From Pantoea sp. alder81 (GTDB taxonomy: Bacteria > Pseudomonadota > Gammaproteobacteria > Enterobacterales > Enterobacteriaceae): a stretch of DNA of 43,694 bases. The position numbers were made by a program, and so were the translations under genes. Below are positions 8,259-15,600 of the stretch, piece by piece (the stretch's first letter is position 1; every line of letters begins with the position of its first letter). Below the pieces are notes generated by a model. It did no database searches and had not been told where the DNA came from. It worked only from the letters and a program-made list of their open reading frames with translations. The stretch is from the NCBI RefSeq assembly GCF_020179835.1, contig NZ_JAIUDA010000016.1:1-43694 (forward strand), given 5' to 3'.

Positions 8259-8906
8259 TTAAGAGGATTTGGGTGCGGCATTCACGGCCCCCTCCAGCTC
8301 GCTGTATTTCGCAGAACCAGTCAGAACATTATCGCCGATTAGTAGTGAAGGGATTTCTGTCAGACCGAGCTTCATGATTAATGACCGGTTAAATGCCTGC
8401 GGGGAGAGCGTATCGGGACTGACCCTTGTGAAGTGCACATCCGCCGCCCGCATAGCCGCGCGGATACTGTAGCAATCAATCATCCCTTCATAAGCTATAA
8501 GTGCGAGGTGGAAGGCGTCAAACTTCTCAGACTGGTGTTGCCATACCGCCAGGGCCATGCGCGTAAAGGCTATGGAGCCGTCAGATCCATATGAAATCAG
8601 CTTGTTCGTGATGGCTATCTGAGGATATGCCTTGAGTAGATTTCCAAGCTTAACGTCGGGCGGCCGGAAATGGATGCATTCGTAATTCATAAAAGTGACA
8701 ATATTCTGTGCGGGATGTCCAGCATCCATCACGGGACAAATGGGATCATTCACTAATTTCTCCTGAAGCAATGCTTCCACCTGGCTCAGGCTGGAAGACG
8801 ATAGACCCTCAAGATGGGTCACTGTGAAACTGTCTAGCGACTGACGCCACAAATGATCGGTTGCCGCAGTCACAGTGCCAGCAATTATCAGCAAAAATGT
8901 CGTCAC
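8259..8906 (-). CDS. periplasmic DsbA/Com1-like thioredoxin-fold protein with degenerate active site
   Basis: A 215-aa protein with a short N-terminal signal sequence (TTFLLIIAGTVTAA). Residues 69-200 resemble the DsbA/Com1-type thioredoxin fold: VTFMNYECIHF at the active-site position, a helical insertion with KFDAFHLALIAYEG, and IPSLLIGDNVLTG carrying the cis-Pro (Pro186). The usual CxxC reads C77-I-H-F80, so the second cysteine is lost and normal dithiol oxidase activity is unlikely. The likely start is GTG at 8906; no strong ribosome binding site is seen and an upstream non-ATG start cannot be excluded. It precedes the signal peptidase gene by 27 bases, suggesting one transcript. Confidence 0.7.
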   Translation of the reverse strand: MTTFLLIIAGTVTAATDHLWRQSLDSFTVTHLEGLSSSSLSQVEALLQEKLVNDPICPVMDAGHPAQNIVTFMNYECIHFRPPDVKLGNLLKAYPQIAITNKLISYGSDGSIAFTRMALAVWQHQSEKFDAFHLALIAYEGMIDCYSIRAAMRAADVHFTRVSPDTLSPQAFNRSLIMKLGLTEIPSLLIGDNVLTGSAKYSELEGAVNAAPKSS

Positions 8907-9069
8907 GAGTTTGTTGAGCGTTCCCGAATTCCTAGTATTAATGCGTAATTACCTTTGTCTTTGTGAATACGCGTGGCGTCTTTGAAATCACACCAGCTAA
9001 GCAGCATGGCAATTACGCCATTCAGTTATCTGAAAGACTGCATCACTTCAGGATTACGCAGGACGATAA

Positions 9070-11349
9070 TTAAGGAATGGCAAGGCTGCTGACCTGGCCG
9101 GGATGAATCATCAGCATGGATGAGTCGAATGCGCTTGCGGATGATGGCGCTCTGGCGGCTTGCTGACTCATTTGATCAATCACCGTCGCGACTAATACCT
9201 GACGGCCTTCATGCGTCATCAGGAGATTGATTGACTGTTCCGTTCGGTTACCCGTTACCGGCGGTATGGGCGGATAAATGCCGGTTTTCCTGTATGCCTG
9301 CTCACGTGCTTGCTGTTTATCGAAGTCAGCCTGTGAGGGCATCCATGGTCTGTAGGTTGCGCCGTTGTCTCGGACATTCTGGCGTGCCAGTCTTTCACGC
9401 TCTTTCATTTCCTGACTCTGCGACGCGGTACTGGCAGGATAAAGTGCGGCAAGTGTCGCAGCGGCAATGATGGCCGGAAGCCCTGTAAGTGCAGCAGCCA
9501 GACCGGTCAGCCCCGTGGTGGCGCTTCTGCCAATGAGCACCTCAATACCCCAGCCCGCCAGCTTAAGAGGGGATAGCAAAGCACCCACCCCATGCTTCAG
9601 GACCCATAAACCTCCGCTAAGCGCAGCAAGGCCTGTTATGGCCAGACCTGCTTCTCCGGCAAACTTCGCCATTTCAGGATGCTTGTGTGCGATGTCGGTC
9701 ATCCGTTTTAATGAGTGCGTCAGCCCATCAAGCCCTTTCGTAAACTTGTCCAGCAGGCCGCCGTCTTTACCCATCACCAGCTGCAGATTCTGCCATTTCT
9801 TCTGGAAGTCGATTTTCTTGCCGTTATAGGTACTGCCTACGGCGCCATAAGCATCATCCAGTCCCCGTGCGATAGCGTAGGCGTCAATACGGCGATGAAT
9901 GGTATCCAGCTGCTTATCGATGAGGCTGAACATCTTGCCGCCCGTTCGCCCAAAAATCAGGGCGTTCTCGCGCTGCTTTTGTTCATCCGTGTAGTGATTC
10001 TTTTGATAAATGGGCAGTATCATCTTCTCGTAGTAATCCACCGGTGACTGGCTGAATAGCTGCGAGTTAATGAGGGGGTTACCATGCAGACGTTTCACGC
10101 CGCCAAGGTTGTTGAGTTCAACCCTGCTGGCGTCCCAGATACCCATTTTCAACAGGTCATGCGAAACCTGGCTGGGCAGCATCACTATGCCGTTGAGGCG
10201 GTTATAGGCTGTCATCAGCGCTTCACCCGCTGAACTGCCCTTCAGTTCACCGATAATCGGCTCCAGTTGGGCGAACAATGCTTTACTGCTCAGATTGAAA
10301 GCTGAAGTACCCGCCTTGGCCATAAACTGGCGATACTGAGTGAAATCGACGTTGCCGCCAGATGACTGGATGGCCCTGAATGCAGCGTCCATCAGCGCAT
10401 TAAAACGCTCAGAGCTCTTGAGCCCACCCGCCGTTTCAGTAAAACGCAGCATGTCCATTTGCTTAGCGAACGTGGCCTCGCGCTGATGCTCATCAAGTCC
10501 ACGTGAAGCAAAGTTCATGCGCGCCAGCACAGGCGCTGCAAGTTTAGCGGCACGCAGCTGCTCATCCAGGGACTTCATACCGGAATCGCTGAACACGCCC
10601 TGCGCTTCAACCATATATTTCAGCAAATCAGTCGTAGAGGAACCGCGGATGCGGGTCGTCTCTGCGAATTGCTGTGCTTCCTGTGTTGCTGCCTGCCTCA
10701 AACCGAACTGTCTGAATTTCTCAGTCATGGTCTGGTAGCGCGCAGCCTCATCCACGAAGCCACTCAGCAATTTGAATCCAAGGTAGCCGGTGGCCAGATT
10801 GGTCATGCCGTCTGAATAGGCGCCATGACCGGGAGAGCGGCCATGACCGCCACCATTCCCCGAACCGCCGCTACCCCAGCCGCCCGGCGGCACGCCGTTG
10901 CGCCAGCCGTGCCATCCAGCGCCAGAGTTCGAGGGAGGAGGCAGAACAAGCCCCCCACCATGGTTGCCATATCCGCCTCCACCAGCTGCGGCGGAACCCG
11001 CCGCGAGAACAGGCAGCGTCATCGCCGCGCCGTAGCCACCAGCAAGAGACGGGAGATTTCGGGTAGCGTTATTCATGCGCTGGGCGTGGTCAGCAGCAGA
11101 GCGGATGGCTTCAGCATAATCACGCGCGCCACGCGATGCGCCAGAAAATTGGTTGTTTAGGGAACGGTTGAGTGCCCGCAGCGCGGATGTTGCCTCTCTG
11201 GCGGCGCTGGTCAGTGCTTTAATGTTCTTTGTGATTTTGACGAACTTCTTATTGAGTTCGATCGCATCACGGCTGACTTGCATCAGGTTGCGTGTAATCT
11301 GGTCATCCAGCGCCAGCCGCACGGCTACGCGGTAAGCCTGAATATCCAT
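9070..11349 (-). CDS. tail tape measure protein
   Basis: A 759-aa protein, the longest in the phage region, located before the baseplate genes. It starts with a helical region (residues 1-100, heptad-like, DYAEAIRSAADHAQRMNN), has a Gly-rich linker at about 115-180, then a long helical region and hydrophobic segments around 560-640 (AGLAITGLAALSGGLWVL, GLPAIIAAATLAALYP), as expected for a tape measure that sets tail length and helps DNA pass the inner membrane. It is separated from the tail-assembly chaperone by about 2.8 kb of accessory genes, whereas in most relatives the two lie close together. Confidence 0.85.
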   Translation of the reverse strand: MDIQAYRVAVRLALDDQITRNLMQVSRDAIELNKKFVKITKNIKALTSAAREATSALRALNRSLNNQFSGASRGARDYAEAIRSAADHAQRMNNATRNLPSLAGGYGAAMTLPVLAAGSAAAGGGGYGNHGGGLVLPPPSNSGAGWHGWRNGVPPGGWGSGGSGNGGGHGRSPGHGAYSDGMTNLATGYLGFKLLSGFVDEAARYQTMTEKFRQFGLRQAATQEAQQFAETTRIRGSSTTDLLKYMVEAQGVFSDSGMKSLDEQLRAAKLAAPVLARMNFASRGLDEHQREATFAKQMDMLRFTETAGGLKSSERFNALMDAAFRAIQSSGGNVDFTQYRQFMAKAGTSAFNLSSKALFAQLEPIIGELKGSSAGEALMTAYNRLNGIVMLPSQVSHDLLKMGIWDASRVELNNLGGVKRLHGNPLINSQLFSQSPVDYYEKMILPIYQKNHYTDEQKQRENALIFGRTGGKMFSLIDKQLDTIHRRIDAYAIARGLDDAYGAVGSTYNGKKIDFQKKWQNLQLVMGKDGGLLDKFTKGLDGLTHSLKRMTDIAHKHPEMAKFAGEAGLAITGLAALSGGLWVLKHGVGALLSPLKLAGWGIEVLIGRSATTGLTGLAAALTGLPAIIAAATLAALYPASTASQSQEMKERERLARQNVRDNGATYRPWMPSQADFDKQQAREQAYRKTGIYPPIPPVTGNRTEQSINLLMTHEGRQVLVATVIDQMSQQAARAPSSASAFDSSMLMIHPGQVSSLAIP

Positions 11350-11485
11350 AGGAACCTCGTTTTAAGGACATTAAAAACCCAGCCGGAGCTGACAGGCTTA
11401 GAGTAAGAAGAGCGGGAAAAAAAGCTGAATGTTAAAGCCAATCTGACGATAACATTTGCGAAGCTAATGAGAGGAAACCCCCGTT

Positions 11486-11770
11486 ATGAATAAACTCGGT
11501 CGCCTGTTTAAAAAAAACCGGGATGCTCAATCGATGTATATCCGCAATTCAGAAACTGAGATCTCTCGCATCGCCAGAAGGTGTAACCGGGATCAGGTGG
11601 CTGCGATACACATAAAACTTAAGCTGTTTCGATCAGAGTTAGCAGCCTGCCCGGATTGGGACGGTGACACGCATGACCAGATATGGGATGCCATCGAATC
11701 ACTTAAACGGCTTCTCACGCAGATTGAGTTGCTGGGGAAACACAGAGCATTACTCATTTCTGCTGAATGA
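11486..11770 (+). CDS. 94-aa protein of unknown function in the accessory region
   Basis: It starts ATG with AGAGGAAA 9 bases upstream, a good ribosome binding site. The protein is helical and basic at the N-terminus (MNKLGRLFKKNRDAQS), without signal peptide or membrane segment. No family recognised. It lies on the plus strand, opposite to the tail genes, 136 bases beyond the tape measure start, and begins the block that also contains the HipA-like/DUF3037 pair. It may belong to the same accessory cargo. Confidence 0.6.
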   Translation: MNKLGRLFKKNRDAQSMYIRNSETEISRIARRCNRDQVAAIHIKLKLFRSELAACPDWDGDTHDQIWDAIESLKRLLTQIELLGKHRALLISAE

Positions 11771-11819
11771 TGCATGCGACTGACGATACCTGTTCAAAAT
11801 TTATTATTGAGAACTTTCA

Positions 11820-12012
11820 ATGGAACAGCCCAACCCCCTCGCAATTCTGACGGTAATCATCTGGTTATGATGTTCATCCCCTGCTTCCGCATGGCTCAGA
11901 AAGCTGGCTCCGGATTGAAATTGGCCTGCTGCTATCTTGTCCGGGCATACACTTCATCATGCTATATGTCTTCGCTTACAAGAAGTGGCCCAGCGCACCT
12001 TATCGATAAGCA
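11820..12012 (+). pseudogene. possible frameshifted small membrane protein
   Basis: From ATG at 11820 the reading MEQPNPLAILTVIIWL ends at TGA; the next frame then gives a membrane-like stretch (WLRIEIGLLLSCPGIHFIM, then LYVFAYKKWPSAPYR) ending at TAA near 12012. Together they look like a 60-residue two-segment membrane protein split by one frameshift. The alternative 80-aa plus-strand frame over the same bases looks less protein-like. Low confidence because no homologue is recognised. Confidence 0.3.
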
Positions 12013-12048
12013 CTAAACATATGTCAGGATGAGATGCGAATCAGAAAC

Positions 12049-12070
12049 AAAAAGCCCACCGAAGTGGGCT
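12049..12070 (-). terminator. intrinsic terminator after the 39-aa acidic gene
   Basis: On the minus strand AGCCCAC, CGAA-type loop region and GTGGGCT are followed by five T. It lies 7 bases beyond the 39-aa gene and upstream of the tape measure, within the late transcription direction, so late transcripts must pass it or the tape measure needs its own promoter. Confidence 0.75.
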
Positions 12071-12076
12071 TAGTTA

Positions 12077-12196
12077 TCAATCAGGCTGCTTATCGCCTGA
12101 TTCAGGTGCCAGGCTCTCATCGTCTTTATCATGATCTTCTGACTTAGCCTTCTTATCGTCTTCAAGCTCATCGGCTTCAATCGGTCTATCTGACAT
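12077..12196 (-). CDS. 39-aa highly acidic protein
   Basis: A short gene with strong signals: ATG at 12196 preceded by GAGGGGGA 4-5 bases upstream, and a terminator immediately after the stop. The peptide begins MSDRPIEADELEDDKK and is dominated by Asp, Glu and Lys without hydrophobic stretches, so it is probably disordered. No family recognised. It is on the late-gene strand between the gp10-like gene and the tape measure; acidic mimics of DNA exist among phage anti-host proteins, but nothing here proves that. Confidence 0.6.
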   Translation of the reverse strand: MSDRPIEADELEDDKKAKSEDHDKDDESLAPESGDKQPD

Positions 12197-12366
12197 AAAT
12201 CCCCCTCAGTCGCTTAGAGATTTAAGTTTAGGCGTACGCAGAGAGGTAAGCCTAGCGCTTAAGGGCAAATAAGTAAGTAGTGGTGCACGTCTTAAGCACT
12301 GATCATCTGTCAGGATATGGCAATCAGAACTATCCGTGTATCTTTGCTTAATTAATCAACGCATGG

Positions 12367-13113
12367 ATGAACATCACGTTGGAATCTCCAAAAATCAGCG
12401 TCATTGAATTTATCAGGCGCATAAATGAAGGCAGTACTAAGCCCATTCTTTGTCGATGCGATGACGGTAACAAATACATCGTAAAATCAATGCCTTTAAT
12501 GCCGCCCAAGCATCTACTGGCAGAATTCATTTCTGCTTGCCTAGCTCAAGATCTTGGTCTTCCGCTACCTGATTTTACCGTCGTTTACATCCCTAATGAG
12601 CTGCTAGAATTTTCGCCAGAACTCAAAAGTGACATTAATTCGGGATACGCGTTCGCTACGCTTTACATTGAAAATGCAGTTTCTTTGACATTTGCACATT
12701 CAAGAAACGAGCAAATTGTCCCTATTGACGATCAGAAGAGGATCTTCTTGTTTGACCGATGGATCATGAATGGTGACAGAAGCCTCACTGCACTAGGAGG
12801 CAATGTGAACATGCTCTACGACGTTCAGCATGATAGGTATTACCTTATTGACCACAATCTAGCCTTTGATCAGAATGCGAACGCTGCTGGAGATTTCGAG
12901 TACCACGTTTACTCTCACAAATCGAGGAAGTGGACCTTTGACATGGTCGATCGTGTTGAGCATAAAGAAAAACTTCTAAAAACCTATTGCCGTATGCCTC
13001 ACTTCTGGGAAGATGTACCGGATGACTGGCGTAATGATCAGGATTTCATCAACAGCATTGACACTACGCTCATTAGAGCCGAAACAGATGATTTTTGGAG
13101 TAGTATCACATGA
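12367..13113 (+). CDS. HipA-like protein kinase (HipA_2 type)
   Basis: This 248-aa protein resembles the compact HipA-like kinase family found next to DUF3037 genes. Residues 26-40 read PILCRCDDGNKYIVK, with Lys40 the likely ATP-binding lysine; LAQDLGLPLPDFTVVYIP (59-76) is a family hallmark; FDRWIMNGDRS (129-139) holds the catalytic Asp137 region and YLIDHNLAF (159-167) the metal-binding Asp162. It lacks the extra N-terminal domain of classical HipA (about 440 aa). It overlaps the DUF3037 gene by 4 bases (ATGA). Ribosome binding site is weak. Base composition looks more AT-rich than the surrounding tail genes, pointing to separate acquisition. Biological role is not established; toxin or defence function is inference. 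Confidence 0.75.
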   Translation: MNITLESPKISVIEFIRRINEGSTKPILCRCDDGNKYIVKSMPLMPPKHLLAEFISACLAQDLGLPLPDFTVVYIPNELLEFSPELKSDINSGYAFATLYIENAVSLTFAHSRNEQIVPIDDQKRIFLFDRWIMNGDRSLTALGGNVNMLYDVQHDRYYLIDHNLAFDQNANAAGDFEYHVYSHKSRKWTFDMVDRVEHKEKLLKTYCRMPHFWEDVPDDWRNDQDFINSIDTTLIRAETDDFWSSIT

Positions 13114-13940
13114 CAACGCCTTGCTTATACAGCATCGTTCGATATTCACCCTATCCGGAAACTGAAGAGTTTGCGAACGTAGGTGTGGTCGTGTGCGCTC
13201 CAAAGGAGAATTATTTCGACTACATGATCACAAATCGAAATGACTCTCGCGTAAGGCGGTTTTTCCACGACGATTGCATTTTCCCTTTAGCTAAAGATGC
13301 ATTCTCTAGCGAGCTGGGATTTGCTAAGAACACTGCTCTTGAAATAAGCGGTGCGCAGTCTCTTTCTCAGTTTTTCCACTACTTTACTGCAAAACGCGAA
13401 TCAATCTTTCACTTCAGCCAGGCCAGAGTTGTACTTACAAATAACCCTAGAGAAGAAATGAAAAAAATCTATGATCGTTATGTAAATCATAGTGATTATA
13501 CCAAAGCACGTAGAGAAGAGGTTTTAGCTAAAGAACTAAAAAGAAGCATCGACAGAATTGATGCCCTAAAGAATATGTTCAAAAATCAGACAATTAACGG
13601 GACGCTTGCTAAATTTTCTATGCCTCTTGTCGCCAAAAGAAGTGACGTCATATCACGAGCGATCAAGCCTCTAGCTTTTGAGCAATCCGAACCTGGAAAG
13701 ATGATGGAGCATGGTGACACATGGGTAATGAGGGTTACTCGTGCTGCAGAAGAAAAGTTACTAGAAGTAAAAGATGTGTTATTTACTATTGAGGAACCTC
13801 TCTCACCGACCTTGGCGCAAGTTAAGGTGCTTGATTCTATAAAGCTCAATTTAGACAAGCATAAAATTGCGCATGTTCCTGCTAGCGATCATCGTGCGGC
13901 AATCGAATTTGCATCAAATATCATCGTTGATCGGTCATGA
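13110..13940 (+). CDS. DUF3037 protein, partner of the HipA-like kinase
   Basis: A 276-aa protein whose N-terminus (LYSIVRYSPYPETEEFANVG, then VVVCAP) is the signature of DUF3037. The rest is charged and helical, with no membrane segment. Its ATG overlaps the kinase stop codon, so the two are translationally coupled. DUF3037 genes are known to sit beside HipA-like kinase genes in many bacteria, with no assigned function. The pair could be kinase plus regulator, substrate or antitoxin-like partner; the sequence does not decide which. Confidence 0.75.
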   Translation: MTTPCLYSIVRYSPYPETEEFANVGVVVCAPKENYFDYMITNRNDSRVRRFFHDDCIFPLAKDAFSSELGFAKNTALEISGAQSLSQFFHYFTAKRESIFHFSQARVVLTNNPREEMKKIYDRYVNHSDYTKARREEVLAKELKRSIDRIDALKNMFKNQTINGTLAKFSMPLVAKRSDVISRAIKPLAFEQSEPGKMMEHGDTWVMRVTRAAEEKLLEVKDVLFTIEEPLSPTLAQVKVLDSIKLNLDKHKIAHVPASDHRAAIEFASNIIVDRS

Positions 13941-14133
13941 TTGTAGGGCCTTTTACTTGGCCCTTACTATTGCGCACAGCTGCATTCGTTGAGTTTTAAA
14001 TGTAGCCCGCATCACCCTGAATGAGATTGAATCGTTTCTTTTTTTTGCGTGTACTGAAATCTGATCTCATCAAGAAATGTTAGCGTTGTAGCACGTCACC
14101 CCAACTCTAGAATACCGACAAACCTTTCCTGAT

Positions 14134-14571
14134 TTAGTAAACTTTGAAATTACCCGATATAACCACGCCAATCGCCTCCAGCAGCGGGTCAATCTTCCGC
14201 ACGTACGCGGGACCGATAAAGGGGCGCGGCGGCATGTTTTCGGTTCCGACTTCCTGCCAGAATCCGATCTGACTTTTAGTGCCCACAATGGCCGCCAGAC
14301 CTACCACTTCGCTCTCGATGGAATCCCGCAATTCACCAGAGCGCAACAGCGGATCGTCTTCTGTGTACCCCTGACGCACACGGTCGGCTTTCGTTGATTC
14401 AGCCAGGGGCGCCCAGGCCTCAAAAGGGCCGTAAGCGGGCTGGTACACCCCAATCTCTTCTTTCGCCGTTTCCTCAATCTCTTTCACGATGATGTGAAAA
14501 CCCAGCTCAAGCTCTGACGCTATATTAGTGGAAGCAAACGACAGTTCCCGACCTAACTGTTCAAGGTTCAT
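14134..14571 (-). CDS. phage morphogenesis protein, HK97 gp10-like
   Basis: The protein is 145 aa from the ATG at 14571 (TTG at 14574 also possible). It contains YGPFEAWAPLAESTK, a central LLRSGELRDSIE segment and PPRPFIGPAY, which resemble the HK97 gp10/virion-morphogenesis family (tail completion: 'L..TG.L..SI' and 'PaRPFl' motifs). It follows the tail-assembly chaperone, overlapping the stop codon of the frameshifted product. Position after the chaperone rather than among the neck genes is somewhat unusual. Confidence 0.65.
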   Translation of the reverse strand: MNLEQLGRELSFASTNIASELELGFHIIVKEIEETAKEEIGVYQPAYGPFEAWAPLAESTKADRVRQGYTEDDPLLRSGELRDSIESEVVGLAAIVGTKSQIGFWQEVGTENMPPRPFIGPAYVRKIDPLLEAIGVVISGNFKVY

Positions 14572-15127
14572 CAATTACTCTCCTCCCACTGGCCTGTATT
14601 CCAGTTGTACCTGCCGCCGTCGAACTCGCGAATCACCACGCCCATCGCAATACGTTCATGAGGCATCAGCCCAGCCAGTCCCGGGAAAATGATGCTGAAC
14701 GGAACCCCGGATTTCATCAGCCAGCACTGATTGATGAACGCAGGGTTCCGGGCGAGTTTTTTGCGGCGGTCTCCGTGGCTTCATCCTCTTCCTCTTTCGA
14801 CTTCTCACGTAACCAGGATGTCACCGCTTTCAGTCCGCTTTTACCGAGGATGGCCAGCATGCCTTCAATCTGTTTGGGGTTCTGCGGCACCGGGTATTCG
14901 TCACCGTCAATGTCAGCCACTGCCGCCACCGGGAAGGCATACATGTTCATGTACATCACGTTCATGGCCATTTCCGGGCCAACAGCAACCGTCAGGCGGG
15001 ATTCCTGCACCGGGTCCAGCTCGCGCAGGGTGATAAGGCGCCCTGCTGTGTCCCTGACCTGGTTATATTCAATGGCCTTTAATGCCGGGGTGGGTTGCTT
15101 GCCTTCATGCACTGTGACCTTAACCAT
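14571..15127 (-). CDS. tail assembly chaperone, -1 frameshift product (GT-like)
   Basis: The long form reads 124 codons of the upstream frame, slips by -1 at A AAA AAC (14756-14762) and continues 61 codons to a TGA at 14571-14573, giving about 185 aa. The extension is clearly protein-like (NPAFINQCWLMKSG, ERIAMGVVIREFDGG, then YNWNTGQWEESN) and ends exactly on the start of the next gene. In lambda (G/GT), P2 (E/E') and others this frameshift regulates the ratio of two chaperone forms that coat the tape measure before tube assembly. The slippery site and the open extension are seen directly; the frameshift itself is predicted. Confidence 0.75.
14717..15127 (-). CDS. tail assembly chaperone, short form (G-like)
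   Basis: The 136-aa zero-frame protein starts at ATG 15127, 10 bases after the tube gene, in the usual place of tail-assembly chaperones. The first 110 residues are folded-looking (ITLRELDPVQESRLTV, PQNPKQIEGMLAILG); the tail is charged (EKSKEEEDEATETAAK). It would bind the tape measure together with the frameshifted form. Confidence 0.75.
   Translation of the reverse strand: MVKVTVHEGKQPTPALKAIEYNQVRDTAGRLITLRELDPVQESRLTVAVGPEMAMNVMYMNMYAFPVAAVADIDGDEYPVPQNPKQIEGMLAILGKSGLKAVTSWLREKSKEEEDEATETAAKNSPGTLRSSISAG
14756..14762 (-). promoter_or_regulatory. programmed -1 ribosomal frameshift site
   Basis: Heptamer A AAA AAC, one of the classic efficient slippery sequences, in the zero frame as GCA AAA AAC at codons 122-124 of the chaperone. 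Slipping opens a 61-codon extension that ends on the downstream start codon. Confidence 0.75.
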
Positions 15128-15136
15128 TCTTGTTCC

Positions 15137-15568
15137 TTAATGTACTTTTTTGCGACGGTTTGCCGTCCAGGACAGGGTCTGATTAACAGTCTTCTCTCCC
15201 TGCTTGTTGCCGGCATCGGTGAGATGAAACGAGACGCCTTCATAGCGAAAGACACTGACCGTGCCGTTCACTTCGGTGATGGTCTCAGTAATGGTGCCGC
15301 GAGGCTGATCGATACCGTTGTAATAGTTGTCTTCCCACTTCGCCCAGAAGTCATCCAGCGTGGCATCCATACGTTCAGCAGTAATGGTGCCATGCCAGCC
15401 AACGGGGATTTGCAGCTCATCGGTGATGCCATTGAGTGGCGTAATCTTCTGGGTCGAGACCTGCGGCTTTGAGTCAAAGCTAATGATTTTGGGAATGCGC
15501 AGCTTGCCCGATGGCGTGTTGATATCGACTGCGATGTCGCGGCCTACGGTATAGCCAAGGGTTGGCAT
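15137..15568 (-). CDS. tail tube protein
   Basis: A 143-aa protein directly after the sheath gene, the standard place for the tube. It begins MPTLGYTVGRDIAVDINTPS and is beta-rich (LQIPVGWHGTITAERMD, GTVSVFRYEGVSFHLTD), matching the compact tube proteins of Mu-type myoviruses. GGAG lies 7 bases before the ATG. Confidence 0.8.
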   Translation of the reverse strand: MPTLGYTVGRDIAVDINTPSGKLRIPKIISFDSKPQVSTQKITPLNGITDELQIPVGWHGTITAERMDATLDDFWAKWEDNYYNGIDQPRGTITETITEVNGTVSVFRYEGVSFHLTDAGNKQGEKTVNQTLSWTANRRKKVH

Positions 15569-15600
15569 GGTTTATCTCCGGAATTAAGAGCGCAGCGGCT

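Noticed and set aside
11774..12016. Plus-strand 80-codon frame
   Set aside because: Composition is not protein-like and a better split reading exists in the other two frames.
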